Source of the DNA: Alicyclobacillus sp.
GTDB lineage: Bacteria > Bacillota > Bacilli > Alicyclobacillales > Alicyclobacillaceae
NCBI GenBank assembly: GCA_023511725.1
Contig: JAIMAY010000026.1
Coordinates: 1-37,580, forward strand
Length of the DNA stretch: 37,580 bases
Direction: 5' to 3'
Shown here: positions 1 through 7,754 of the stretch, piece after piece
Layout: the number at the start of each line of letters is the position of its first letter
Position numbering within the stretch: the first letter of the stretch is position 1
The notes under the pieces: generated by a model
Told to the model about the DNA's origin: nothing
What the model saw: only the letters and a program-made list of their open reading frames with translations
Databases searched by the model: none
Program-made: the position numbers and the translations under genes

Positions 1-77
1 GGGATTCGAACCCACGAGCCCCTTGCAGGGCTACTCGCTTTCGAGGCGAGCTCCTTCAACCACTCGGACATCTCTCC
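1..77 (-). tRNA. tRNA-Ser (anticodon CGA), 3' end outside window
   Basis: Read on the minus strand, the 5' end GGAGAGATGTCCGAGTGG is typical of bacterial tRNA-Ser. It is followed by an anticodon stem-loop CTCGC-CTCGAAA-GCGAG giving anticodon CGA (reads UCG), a long variable arm CCCTGCAAGGG, and a T-loop GTTCGAATCCC. The acceptor 3' strand lies beyond position 1. It sits 6 bp downstream of tadA on the same strand and may be cotranscribed with it. Confidence 0.95.
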
Positions 78-83
78 GAGTCG

Positions 84-608
84 TCACGTGTTCGCACCGC
101 CTTCCTCGCCGTCCGCCGCCGACTGGCCACGGAGGTTTCGGAAGAAGTCCTTGAGTATATTACCACACTCCTCTGCGAGAATGCCAGCGGTAATTTGCGG
201 GTGATGGTTCCAGCGGCCGGGCACCAAGAGCTCCAGCTTGGACGCGATGGCCCCCGCCTTCGGGTCCGACGCGCCGTAGATCAGCCGCTGCACCCTCGCC
301 TGCATCAGCGCGCCCGCGCACATCGGGCACGGCTCCAGCGTCACATACAGCTCGCAACCATCCAGCCGCCATCCGCCCAACCGGCGTGCCGCCTCGCGGA
401 TAGCCAAGATTTCCGCGTGCGCGGTTGGATCTCGCCACGTCTCCCGCCAATTGTGCGATCTCGCCACCACCTCGCCATCTTTCACCACGACGGCGCCGAT
501 GGGCACCTCGCCGTAATCCGCAGCACGCGCCGCCTCCGCCAATGCCATCCGCATGAAGCGCTCGTCCCTGCGCCGCTGCTCCTCATCTGCTGCAGATACC
601 CCGGACAT
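84..608 (-). CDS. tadA: tRNA-specific adenosine deaminase TadA
   Basis: Zinc-dependent deaminase that converts A34 to inosine in tRNA-Arg(ACG), allowing wobble decoding in the cytoplasm. The 174-residue protein has the HAE motif (His64, catalytic Glu66) and the zinc motif PCPMC (Cys94, Cys97), with the family's VPIGAVVV strand before them. The open frame extends further upstream to 842, but the ATG at 606-608 is chosen because AGGAGGTG (618-625 on the plus strand as CACCTCCT) lies 9 nt before it and homology begins just after it. It is divergent from the YheC/D-like gene (start 682), so both promoters must share the short 609-681 interval. In Bacillus, tadA lies near dnaX and oriC; that placement here is inference. 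Confidence 0.95.
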   Translation of the reverse strand: MSGVSAADEEQRRRDERFMRMALAEAARAADYGEVPIGAVVVKDGEVVARSHNWRETWRDPTAHAEILAIREAARRLGGWRLDGCELYVTLEPCPMCAGALMQARVQRLIYGASDPKAGAIASKLELLVPGRWNHHPQITAGILAEECGNILKDFFRNLRGQSAADGEEGGANT

Positions 609-681
609 CCGCCCCGCCACCTCCTGATCTCGCGGCATACGCTGCCACGGGTTGTTCTCATGTCTCGGGAGGCGATAGCAC

Positions 682-1839
682 GTGACCCACCGCCCGACCT
701 CACCGCGTCTGAACGCCGAAGCCAAGCGCATCCGCCGCTGGGGGCCGCCGCGCCTGGACCCGGATCGGCAGTTTCTGAACAAATGGGAGATGTACAAAGT
801 GCTGGTCGCGTCGCCGCCTGTGCCCTTTCGCTTGCCCGTCACACGCCCCTACACCCGGCGACACCTGCTCCGGCTGCTGCGCCGCTTTCGGGGCGTCTAC
901 GTCAAGCCGGTCGGCGGCTACGGCGGCGCAGGCGTCGTGCGGGTCAGCGCGGAGTCGCACGACCGGTTCACGGTTCAGCCCGCTGTTGCCCCCCCACAAC
1001 GCGTCACCGGCACCGATGCCCTCCTGCGCGCGGTGGCGACCGCCCTCGGTGAAGCCGCTGACGACGCCTGCATTGTACAGCAGGCGGTGGCCAGCGTGAA
1101 GTGGCGGCACCGGCCCATGGACATCCGCAGCCTATGGCAGCGCGACGAGCTGGCCCGATGGGTGCACGCCGGATGCGTGGTGCGCATCGGCGGGCGAGAC
1201 GCCGCCGTCTCCAACGTCGCCCTCACCGGCGGCCAGGTGCTGCCTTGGGACCGAGCCATGGCTGGCATGGGCCTGAAGGGGCCCCGGGCACTGGCCCTGA
1301 CGCGTCAAATCCTGCACGGTGGCCGCCGTGTCTGCGAAGCGCTGGCGCCGTACCGGGAGTTTGAAGAGGTGGGTCTCGATCTCTGCCTCGACGGCCGCGG
1401 ACGCCTCTGGCTGATTGAGGTCAACACCGACGACGCGTGGGGCGCGCCGAGCCACGACCTGTTTCAGGTGGATCCGGCCCTGCACGCCGCCATCGAGGAG
1501 CGTTGGCTCGCCCGACGGCGGCGCTGGCTCGCGGACCTCTTCACCGCCATCGGGGCCGAGCTGCAAAGCGGCGCCGCCTGCCCCACAGACGGTGCGTGCA
1601 TCGCACCCCGTACCGCCGATGCGGACAACGCAAACGCGGACAGTTCAGCCGCTGCCGGGTGCAGCGTCGCGCAGTTCGCTGACGAGCCGCTCGACAATCT
1701 CCCAGTCCTCGAGGCCGGTGATGTCCCCGCGGACCTCTCCCGTCTGCAGGATTTCCCTGAGCATACGGCGGATGATCTTGCCAGACCGGGTCTTGGGCAT
1801 GGCCTCGACGAAGTAGATCCGGGCCGGGCGCGCGAATGA
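682..1839 (+). CDS. YheC/YheD-family ATP-grasp protein (spore-associated)
   Basis: The protein resembles the YheC/YheD family of Bacillus, ATP-grasp proteins linked to the spore coat whose substrate is unknown. Family hallmarks are the N-terminal NKWEMYKVL segment, the glycine-rich VKPVGGYGGAGV nucleotide loop (near residue 75), and the metal-binding LWLIEVNTDDAWG segment near residue 245. The start is the GTG at 682, preceded by GGGAGG at 667-672. Recognisable family sequence ends near residue 295. The last 90 or so residues are low-complexity, resemble nothing I know, and run 195 bp antisense into the end of acs. They may be read-through after loss of an earlier stop codon. Confidence is high for the ATP-grasp part and low for the tail. 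Confidence 0.8.
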   Translation: MTHRPTSPRLNAEAKRIRRWGPPRLDPDRQFLNKWEMYKVLVASPPVPFRLPVTRPYTRRHLLRLLRRFRGVYVKPVGGYGGAGVVRVSAESHDRFTVQPAVAPPQRVTGTDALLRAVATALGEAADDACIVQQAVASVKWRHRPMDIRSLWQRDELARWVHAGCVVRIGGRDAAVSNVALTGGQVLPWDRAMAGMGLKGPRALALTRQILHGGRRVCEALAPYREFEEVGLDLCLDGRGRLWLIEVNTDDAWGAPSHDLFQVDPALHAAIEERWLARRRRWLADLFTAIGAELQSGAACPTDGACIAPRTADADNANADSSAAAGCSVAQFADEPLDNLPVLEAGDVPADLSRLQDFPEHTADDLARPGLGHGLDEVDPGRARE

Positions 1840-3618
1840 GCCGATGTCATGCACCACCTGCTGCTTCAACGCCTCGACCAACGCGTCGTCCGGCGCGTAG
1901 CCTTTCTCCAGCGTGACGAAGGCGACCGGCACCTGGCCGCGCACCTCATCCGACTGACCGACGACGGCCGCCTCCACCACCGCCGGATGGCGGATCAGGG
2001 AACTCTCCATCTCCATGGTGCTGATGCGATGGCCAGACACATTGATGACGTCATCCACCCGCCCCAGCACCCAGAAATGGCCGTCCTCGTCACGCACGGC
2101 GCTGTCGCCCGTGAAATACACACCCGGGATCTGCGAGAAATACGACTGCAGATACCGCTGCCTGTCCCCGTACACATCCCGCGCCAGCGACGGGAACGGT
2201 TTGCGGATGACCAGATACCCCGGCGTGCCCGGCGGCACGGGCTGCCCGTCCCGGTCCACGATGTCCAGCTCATGCCCGAAGAACGGAACGCCGCACGATC
2301 CCGGCTTCATCGACACCGCCCCCGGCAGCGACGCCAGCGGAGTGCCGCCCGTCTCCGTCTGCCCCCACGTGTTGTTGATCACGGCCACGCCGCCGCCGAC
2401 CACCCGCCGTACCCAGTGCCACGCCTCGGGGTTGAATGGTTCGCCGACGGACACGAGCAGCTCGAGCGTCGACAGATCATAGCGGCGGGCCACCTCTTCG
2501 CCATGCTTCAGCATCATTCGGTACGCAGTGGGAGCCGAGAACAGCTTGTTGACGCGGTAGCGCTGGATCACCTCGTACAACCTGCCCGGCTGCGGCCAGT
2601 CGAGCGCACCCTCGTAAAGCACCGTCGTGACGCCGCAGGCCAAGCCGCCGACGAGCACGAAGATGTGCGCCGTGAGCCAGCCGATGTCCGCGGTGTTCCA
2701 GTACACGTCCTCCGGCCGCAGGTCCAGTTGATACTTGGTGTACGCGTAAGTGCCGAGCAGGAAACCGCCGCCCGCGTGCACAATCCCCTTCGGCTTACCC
2801 GTGGTGCCGCTGGTGAAGATGAGCAGCCCCGGAGCGTTCGCCTCGAGGCGGGCCGGCGGGCAGTCCGTCGAGGCGGCCGAGAGGAGCGTGTCGTAGTCGT
2901 GATCCCGCCCTGGCGTCATGGGCGTCTCGAGGTCCGGCAAGCGGCGGAAGACCACCACGTGCTCCACTCTGTCCACGCCGGTGAGCGCATCGTCGACCGT
3001 CTCTTTCAGGCGCAGCACACGGCCGCGACGCAGGCTACCGTTGGCGCAGACGACCGCCTTCGCCCCGGAGCTCACAATCCGCTCGCGCAGCGCTTCCGCG
3101 GAAAAACCGGCGAACACCGTGTTGTAGACGATGCCAAGGCGAAGACAGGCGAGCAGAACCACGTACGTCTCAATGAGATTCTGCATGTACACGCACACCA
3201 CATCGCCTGCCTTGAGTCCCAACGCCGACAGAGCGTTCGCGCAGCGGCGCACCTCATCGTACAACTGCAGGTAAGTCACGGTCCGGCGCGTCCCGTCCTC
3301 TCCCTCGAAGAAGAGGGCCACCTTGTTGCGCGTGGCGGGGTTCAGGGCGAACCTGTCCACGCAGTTCTCGCAGACGTTGATGTAACTGCCGGGGAAGAAC
3401 TGAAATTCGGGCAGGCTGCCGCTGATCACGGTGTCACCGCGGCTCTGCCAGAGGAGTTCGTCGGCCACCTGGCTCCAGAACACCTCGGGTTGCTCGATGG
3501 AACGCCGGTACAAGACCTCGTACTCGGCCATCGACCGGACGTACGACCGCTCCGTGTACGCCGCGGGCGGATCTATTTTCGGGCTTTCGGCGATCATCCT
3601 CAGCGCATCCTCCGCCAT
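1645..3618 (-). CDS. AMP-forming acetyl-CoA synthetase family, probable wider acyl range
   Basis: Activates a carboxylic acid with ATP to an acyl-AMP and then an acyl-CoA. The 657-residue length matches acetyl-CoA synthetases. Visible motifs are the P-loop-like TSGTTGKPKG (269-278), the motif containing QTETGG (from residue 420), and the regulatory/catalytic lysine in TRSGK (Lys614), the site acetylated in AcsA. The usual WWQTETGG reads W418-G419-QTETGG, so the second tryptophan, which closes the acyl pocket on acetate, is glycine; this suggests acceptance of longer acids (inference from the family). The ATG at 3618 follows GAGGAGGGG. The promoter region carries cre-like palindromes. The 3' end overlaps the convergent YheC/D-like ORF. 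Alternatives are a propionyl- or medium-chain acyl-CoA synthetase. Confidence 0.88.
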   Translation of the reverse strand: MAEDALRMIAESPKIDPPAAYTERSYVRSMAEYEVLYRRSIEQPEVFWSQVADELLWQSRGDTVISGSLPEFQFFPGSYINVCENCVDRFALNPATRNKVALFFEGEDGTRRTVTYLQLYDEVRRCANALSALGLKAGDVVCVYMQNLIETYVVLLACLRLGIVYNTVFAGFSAEALRERIVSSGAKAVVCANGSLRRGRVLRLKETVDDALTGVDRVEHVVVFRRLPDLETPMTPGRDHDYDTLLSAASTDCPPARLEANAPGLLIFTSGTTGKPKGIVHAGGGFLLGTYAYTKYQLDLRPEDVYWNTADIGWLTAHIFVLVGGLACGVTTVLYEGALDWPQPGRLYEVIQRYRVNKLFSAPTAYRMMLKHGEEVARRYDLSTLELLVSVGEPFNPEAWHWVRRVVGGGVAVINNTWGQTETGGTPLASLPGAVSMKPGSCGVPFFGHELDIVDRDGQPVPPGTPGYLVIRKPFPSLARDVYGDRQRYLQSYFSQIPGVYFTGDSAVRDEDGHFWVLGRVDDVINVSGHRISTMEMESSLIRHPAVVEAAVVGQSDEVRGQVPVAFVTLEKGYAPDDALVEALKQQVVHDIGSFARPARIYFVEAMPKTRSGKIIRRMLREILQTGEVRGDITGLEDWEIVERLVSELRDAAPGSG

Positions 3619-3658
3619 TCGGTCCCCTCCTCAAAAACCATCTCAATTTTCAGTGTTT

Positions 3659-3695
3659 ATTATACAGAAAGCGCCTTCATGACGAAAGCGTTCGT
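3659..3695 (-). promoter_or_regulatory. Promoter of the ACS-family gene with two cre-like palindromes
   Basis: On the minus strand a perfect -10 TATAAT (3659-3664) is preceded by 17 nt and a weak -35 TTTCGT (3682-3687). A cre-like 14-mer TGAAGGCGCTTTCT (3666-3679) fills the spacer and differs at two positions from the ideal TGAAAGCGCTTTCA. A second palindrome ACGAACGCTTTCGT (3682-3695) overlaps the -35 with a 16-nt centre-to-centre offset. CcpA control of acsA is known in Bacillus; repression here is inferred. Confidence 0.6.
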
Positions 3696-3731
3696 GCCTG
3701 ACGCCGCCGATCACGCCCCGGACCAGCGGCG

Positions 3732-3989
3732 TCAACCGCACGGCTTCACGGTGCCCCCGAGGTTCGAACGGTCCCCGGCGACGCCCCATTTCCAGGTGCA
3801 GGAACCGGATGCCCCCCGTCCAAAATCTGGAATGTTGTGCGAAGCACAGATCCCCAAGGGCACATCCGTGCCCTCCACGCGGCGAAAGCCGGTCTGAAAC
3901 ACCTGCACCGCCCCCTCGGCCGACCGGACCTCGCCACAATACAAGCAGAACAATGCGCCACCCGGCAGCCACGGTTGATCTTCCGCCAT
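3732..3989 (-). CDS. Small Cys-containing hypothetical protein
   Basis: An 85-residue ORF that I do not recognise. It starts with ATG at 3987-3989 behind a G-rich stretch (GGGGTGGGGTGG) that could serve as a poor ribosome binding site. It contains a C-x2-C pair (CLYC, residues 15-18), a CASH motif in the middle and a final cysteine near the C-terminus, so a metal site is possible. There is no signal peptide or membrane segment. It lies upstream of acs on the same strand, with the acs promoter between them, and is divergent from asnO. Codon choice is compatible with a real gene, but the region is GC-rich and other frames are also open, so confidence is moderate. Confidence 0.45.
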   Translation of the reverse strand: MAEDQPWLPGGALFCLYCGEVRSAEGAVQVFQTGFRRVEGTDVPLGICASHNIPDFGRGASGSCTWKWGVAGDRSNLGGTVKPCG

Positions 3990-4211
3990 GCCACCCCACC
4001 CCGTTTCTCCCGAATCTATCAATCCTGGCAGAATCATACCACTTTCACAAGTGAAGAGGCAGTCTGCGGACGCCCTCGCCAGGAAATTTCGAGCGTCACG
4101 CGCAGGCGTCCCGCTGCATAGATTGCGTTGTGTTCTGGGCGCCTGCCCGGCGCCCCGCGAGACTTCCGGCGCCCCCGAGGACGCCGACGACGAGTGGGGA
4201 GGCTGCGATAC

Positions 4212-6062
4212 ATGTGCGGAATTGCAGGCTGGGTGGATTGGGAACGCGACCTTACGCAGGCTGCCGACGTCGTTCGGGCGATGGGCGAGACGCTCGTCTG
4301 CCGCGGCCCGGATGCGTCCGGCGCATGGACGTCCCGCTGCGCCGCGTTTGCCCACCGCCGGCTGATTGTAGTGGACCCCGCGGGCGGCGGCCAACCCATG
4401 ACGCGCCGCCACGGCGACAGAGTCTTCACCATCACGTACAACGGTGAGCTCTACAACACCGAGGACCTGCGCCGGGATCTGCTTGCGCGCGGCCATCGCT
4501 TTGAATCGTATTCCGACACGGAGGTTCTGCTGCACGCCTACATCGAATGGGGCGCCGATTGCGTGCACCGGCTGAACGGCATCTTCGCCTTCGCCATCTG
4601 GGATGAATCGCGGCGAGCGCTGTTCATGGCCCGTGATCGGCTCGGTGTCAAACCGCTGTTCTATGCTCAGACGCGGACTGGGTTCGTGTTTGGTTCCGAG
4701 GTCAAGGCGTTGCTCGCCCACCCCGAGATTCATCCGCAAGTTGACGCGGAGGGGCTGGCAGAGGTGCTCGCAGTGGGGCCGGCGCGCACTCCGGGGCACG
4801 GCGTCTACCGCGGCATCCGCGAGGTTCGCGCCGGATGGATGCTGTGGGCGACAGCGGACGGTGTGAAGACCCGGCCGTACTGGCAGTTGGAGAGCCGGGA
4901 ACATACGGACGATGAGAGAACGACCATCGCCACCGTGCGCGAGCTGCTCATCGACACGGTGCGCCGGCAACTGGTCTCCGATGTGCCCGTATGCACCTTC
5001 CTTTCCGGCGGTCTCGACTCCAGCGCAGTATCGGCCATCGCCGCGCGCGCGTTTGCCGAGGATGGTCGCGGGCCGCTGCACACCTTCTCCATCGACTTTG
5101 CCGACATGGAGAAATACTTCCAGGCCAACAGTTTTCAGACCGGGCTGGACGCCCCGTGGGCGCGGCGGGTCAGTGAGCACCTTGGCACCATCCACCATCC
5201 GGTGGTGTTCGACACGCCGGATTTGGTGGAGCACCTGATGCGCCCGCTGGCCGCGCGTGATCTCCCCGGCATGGCAGACATCGACGTCTCGCTGTACCTG
5301 TTCTGCCGGGAAATCAAGCGCGAGTTCACAGTGGCGCTGTCCGGCGAGTCGGCGGACGAGGTGTTTGGCGGCTATCCCTGGTTCCACCGCGAGGAAGCCA
5401 TTCAGGCAAACACCTTCCCGTGGGCGCTACGGCTGGCCGACCGCGTGAAGATCCTCGCGCCTGACGTCCGCGCGAAGCTGCAGCCGGAGGCGTACGTGGC
5501 GGATCGGTACCGCGAGGCCCTGGCGGAGGTGCCGCGCCTGCCTGGTGAAGACCCACGCGCCGCGCGCATCCGCGAGATCTCGTACCTGAGCATCACGCGC
5601 TTTTTGCCGACACTGCTTGACCGCAAGGACCGGATGAGCATGGCCACGGGGCTGGAGGTGCGCGTGCCGTTCTGCGATCACCGCCTCGTCGAGTACGTCT
5701 TCAACATCCCCTGGGCGCTCAAGACCGTGGGCGGTCAGGCGAAGGGCGTGCTGCGTGAGGCGATGCGCGGCCTGCTGCCCGACGATGTGCTCGCGCGCCG
5801 CAAAAGCCCGTATCCGTCGACGCCTCATCCCGGCTATCTGGCGGCCGTGCGTGATCAGGCGCTCGCTGCACTCAACCGCAGCGACTCGCCGCTGCGGCCG
5901 CTGCTCGACATGAACGCCGTGCAGGAGTGGGTGGAGGCGAGTTACCGACCCAGCGAGCATCGGCCGTGGTTCGGGCAGATCATGGCGACGGCGCAGATGT
6001 TCCACTACCTGCTCGAAGTTGACACGTGGCTGCGCACGTACAAGGTGGAGGTCAGCATCTGA
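4212..6062 (+). CDS. asnO: Asparagine synthase (glutamine-hydrolysing), AsnO type
   Basis: Makes asparagine from aspartate, ATP and glutamine. The 616-residue protein begins MCGIAGW, so Cys2 becomes the N-terminal nucleophile of the class II glutaminase domain (about 1-200). The synthetase domain follows with its PP-loop SGGLDSS (from residue 265) and the later SGESADEVFGGYPWF segment. Size and sequence fit AsnO of Bacillus, one of several asparagine synthetases and the one tied to sporulation. The open frame begins at 4128, but GGGGAGG 9 nt before the ATG at 4212 and the need for Cys2 fix the start. The 222-bp leader (3990-4211) has a short palindrome TTCAC-AA-GTGAA at 4044-4055 and a CATACCACT sequence at 4035 that vaguely resembles a sigma-E -10; neither is convincing. 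A hairpin follows the stop. Confidence 0.92.
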   Translation: MCGIAGWVDWERDLTQAADVVRAMGETLVCRGPDASGAWTSRCAAFAHRRLIVVDPAGGGQPMTRRHGDRVFTITYNGELYNTEDLRRDLLARGHRFESYSDTEVLLHAYIEWGADCVHRLNGIFAFAIWDESRRALFMARDRLGVKPLFYAQTRTGFVFGSEVKALLAHPEIHPQVDAEGLAEVLAVGPARTPGHGVYRGIREVRAGWMLWATADGVKTRPYWQLESREHTDDERTTIATVRELLIDTVRRQLVSDVPVCTFLSGGLDSSAVSAIAARAFAEDGRGPLHTFSIDFADMEKYFQANSFQTGLDAPWARRVSEHLGTIHHPVVFDTPDLVEHLMRPLAARDLPGMADIDVSLYLFCREIKREFTVALSGESADEVFGGYPWFHREEAIQANTFPWALRLADRVKILAPDVRAKLQPEAYVADRYREALAEVPRLPGEDPRAARIREISYLSITRFLPTLLDRKDRMSMATGLEVRVPFCDHRLVEYVFNIPWALKTVGGQAKGVLREAMRGLLPDDVLARRKSPYPSTPHPGYLAAVRDQALAALNRSDSPLRPLLDMNAVQEWVEASYRPSEHRPWFGQIMATAQMFHYLLEVDTWLRTYKVEVSI

Positions 6063-6072
6063 ACGGCGGAAT

Positions 6073-6093
6073 GGGGCGGGGAGATCCCGCCCC
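6073..6093 (+). terminator. Hairpin after asnO
   Basis: GGGGCGGG-GAGAT-CCCGCCCC forms a perfect 8-bp GC stem with a 5-nt loop, beginning 10 bp after the asnO stop. The downstream tract TCGCTCTGT is only partly T-rich, so termination efficiency is uncertain. Confidence 0.6.
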
Positions 6094-6129
6094 TCGCTCT
6101 GTACGTACATGGGGTGTAGGAACCGAAAA

Positions 6130-6825
6130 TCAAACGGCCTCAGCCTTTCTTCCGAATGGTCTGATGTAAACATGACTATCGCCTGCCGAACACCATCCCA
6201 TCACGTTGCCGAACGCATAGGGCAACCCCCCTGTGCCCAAATCCACTTGTTCATGGGACGCCAGGAAATATACATGAACACCGGGACCATCCGGGCCTGA
6301 TTCATCACTCCACGTGACATATCCATCCCCGACATCCCAGAAAAATGGGGAGTCCGCTACGAGCGTGACCGTTTTGTGTGTGGACATATCATATACGTCT
6401 ATTTCAGTACGGAGGGCATCTTTGTTCGCCTGCGGAGAATACGCGACGTTGTCCGCGTTAATCTTGGGCCAGGCGAAGGGTCCTTCCACAGAGGTGATTG
6501 TCTGTCGCTTCTTTGTGGCAAGGTCCAACACCACAATCCTGCCTCGCCAAGCGTCGAGATCACTTTCCTCCCAAACGAGGGTTCTACCGTTGGTGTACGG
6601 CGCCGGCGTGATATCACTGTTCACATGAGCTAGGCTCGTGGTCTCCATTCGACAGAGATCCGTTACCTTGATGTCAGACACACGGGGTGTCGATGGAAGG
6701 CTCCAGTAGAGCGTGTCGCCTCGCAAAAACGCCCAAGGGGGGTTCGTGTGCACAGGAGTACTGAATCGGCTCACCAAAGTGGTGCGGTCCGTTGTTCGAT
6801 TGTAAGCAAAAATAGAATAGTATCC
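6130..6825 (-). pseudogene. N-terminally truncated TolB-like beta-propeller protein
   Basis: The minus-strand frame encodes about 230 residues with repeated propeller-blade signatures such as GRIVVLDLATKK, TEIDVYDMSTHK and GDGYVTWSDESG, typical of TolB/WD40-like domains. A TTG at 6775-6777 could start a 215-residue ORF, but recognisable protein (SIFAYNRTTDRTTLV) continues upstream of it without a start codon until the frame runs directly into the 52-bp repeat array at 6826. No ribosome binding site is seen. The N-terminal blades and any signal peptide are therefore missing. I read it as the 3' remnant of an extracellular or envelope propeller gene cut by the repeats. Its ligand is unknown. 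Confidence 0.7.
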
Positions 6826-7254
6826 GGCGCGATCGCGCCCCCGGCGGGGCGGATAAGCCGGATTTCCCCGCTTATATGGCGCGCCGGCGCCCCCGGCGGG
6901 GCGGATAAGCCGGTTTTTCCGCCTTATCTGGCGCGATCGCGCTCCCTGCGCGGCGGATAAGCCGGATTTTCCCGCTTATATGCCGCGCCGGCGCCCCCGG
7001 CAGGGCGCATAAGCCGGTTTTTCCGCTTTATCCGGCGCGATCGCGTCTCCTGCGCGGCGCATAAGCCGGTTTTTCCGCCTTATGTGGCGCGATCGCGCCC
7101 CCGGCAGGGCGGATAAGCCGGTTTTTCCGCCTTATCCGGCGCGCCGGCGCCCCCTGCGCGGCGGATAAGCCGGATTTCCCCGCTTATATGGCGCGCCGGC
7201 GCCCCCGGCGGAACGGATAAGCCGGATTTTCCCGCTTATGTGATGCGATCGCGG
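6826..7254. repeat. Tandem array of eight 52-bp repeats plus partial ninth
   Basis: Units start at 6826, 6878, 6930, 6982, 7034, 7086, 7138 and 7190, each exactly 52 bp with no spacer, and a degenerate partial unit runs to about 7254. Each unit has three parts. The first is a GC palindrome in two versions, GGCGCGATCGCGCC (units 1, 6 and, over its core, 3, 5 and 9) or GGCGCGCCGGCGCC (units 2, 4, 7, 8; unit 4 starts GC). The second is a variable C/G-rich linker. The third is a hairpin such as GGATAAG-C-CGG-TTTTT-CCG-C-CTTATCC. Because 52 is not a multiple of 3 the array is not coding. It is not CRISPR. It separates the truncated propeller gene from decayed transporter genes. Confidence 0.95.
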
Positions 7255-7424
7255 CCTTGTCCTCACTGCTGTTTGCACGCTACAGTCACTGGAAAAACAG
7301 ACCGCGCAGTGATTCCTCAGTTTGCAAAATCCATGGACGAACACGAACACGCGGTCCCTGTAACGCCAAAACGCCACACGTTCCTTCACGGCAGATATTT
7401 CCCGTATTATGAGAATTTTCTTGA

Positions 7425-7580
7425 ACCATTGGGTCCAATATCCGCTGGACGCGCCCACTGTTTGCCGTGCGCGAGCTCGCCAACTCGTGCCACATCGGCC
7501 ACGACTTCGCGATCTCCCTCCTCGGCGCGGCCACTATCGCCCTCGTGTTCGCACCGCTCGCGGTCCGGGTGTACATGTGA
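7425..7580 (+). pseudogene. C-terminal remnant of an ABC-2 type permease
   Basis: After an in-frame stop at 7422 the frame reads about 50 residues ending at the TGA 7578-7580. The segment PLFAVRELANS followed by a hydrophobic helix (ISLLGAATIALVFAPLAVRVY) resembles the last cytoplasmic loop and final membrane helix of ABC-2 family export permeases. There is no start codon, ribosome binding site or upstream permease domain, so this is a fragment. The 7255-7424 stretch before it holds no gene I can support, although LSSLLFARY near 7260 might be another scrap. Recognition rests on a short segment. Confidence 0.5.
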
Positions 7581-7699
7581 AGGCGTGACTCGAGTTTTGA
7601 CAAAGTGGCCCGCGATCAACCCGTGGGCCGGGGTGGCTGTGGTTGGTGCCCGCGGGACCTGTCGCACACCGGTACGGGATCACCAGACCCAGAAGGAAG

Positions 7700-7709
7700 T
7701 TGTATACAA
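7700..7709. promoter_or_regulatory. TTGTATACAA palindrome upstream of broken MFS gene
   Basis: A perfect 10-bp palindrome lies 45 bp before the GTG of the decayed MFS gene, followed by ACGTGTAGTATC, which partly repeats it. Such TGTATACA-type dyads are typical of GntR-family (YtrA-like) operators. No regulator gene is present in the window. It could be a leftover operator of the dead transporter. Confidence 0.3.
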
Positions 7710-7754
7710 TACGTGTAGTATCTTGCAAGCAGTCCGCGGCATGAGGGTGATCAG

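Noticed and set aside
1849-3897. 682-residue plus-strand ORF
   Set aside because: It lies opposite the ACS-family gene, is rich in His/Arg as expected of an antisense shadow in GC-rich DNA, and has no recognisable domain.
3732-5387. 551-residue minus-strand ORF
   Set aside because: Most of it is antisense to asnO and has no family resemblance; only its last 85 codons, outside asnO, are kept as a possible small gene.
6826-7254. CRISPR array
   Set aside because: The 52-bp units abut each other with no unique spacers, and variation lies at fixed positions within units. No cas genes are seen.
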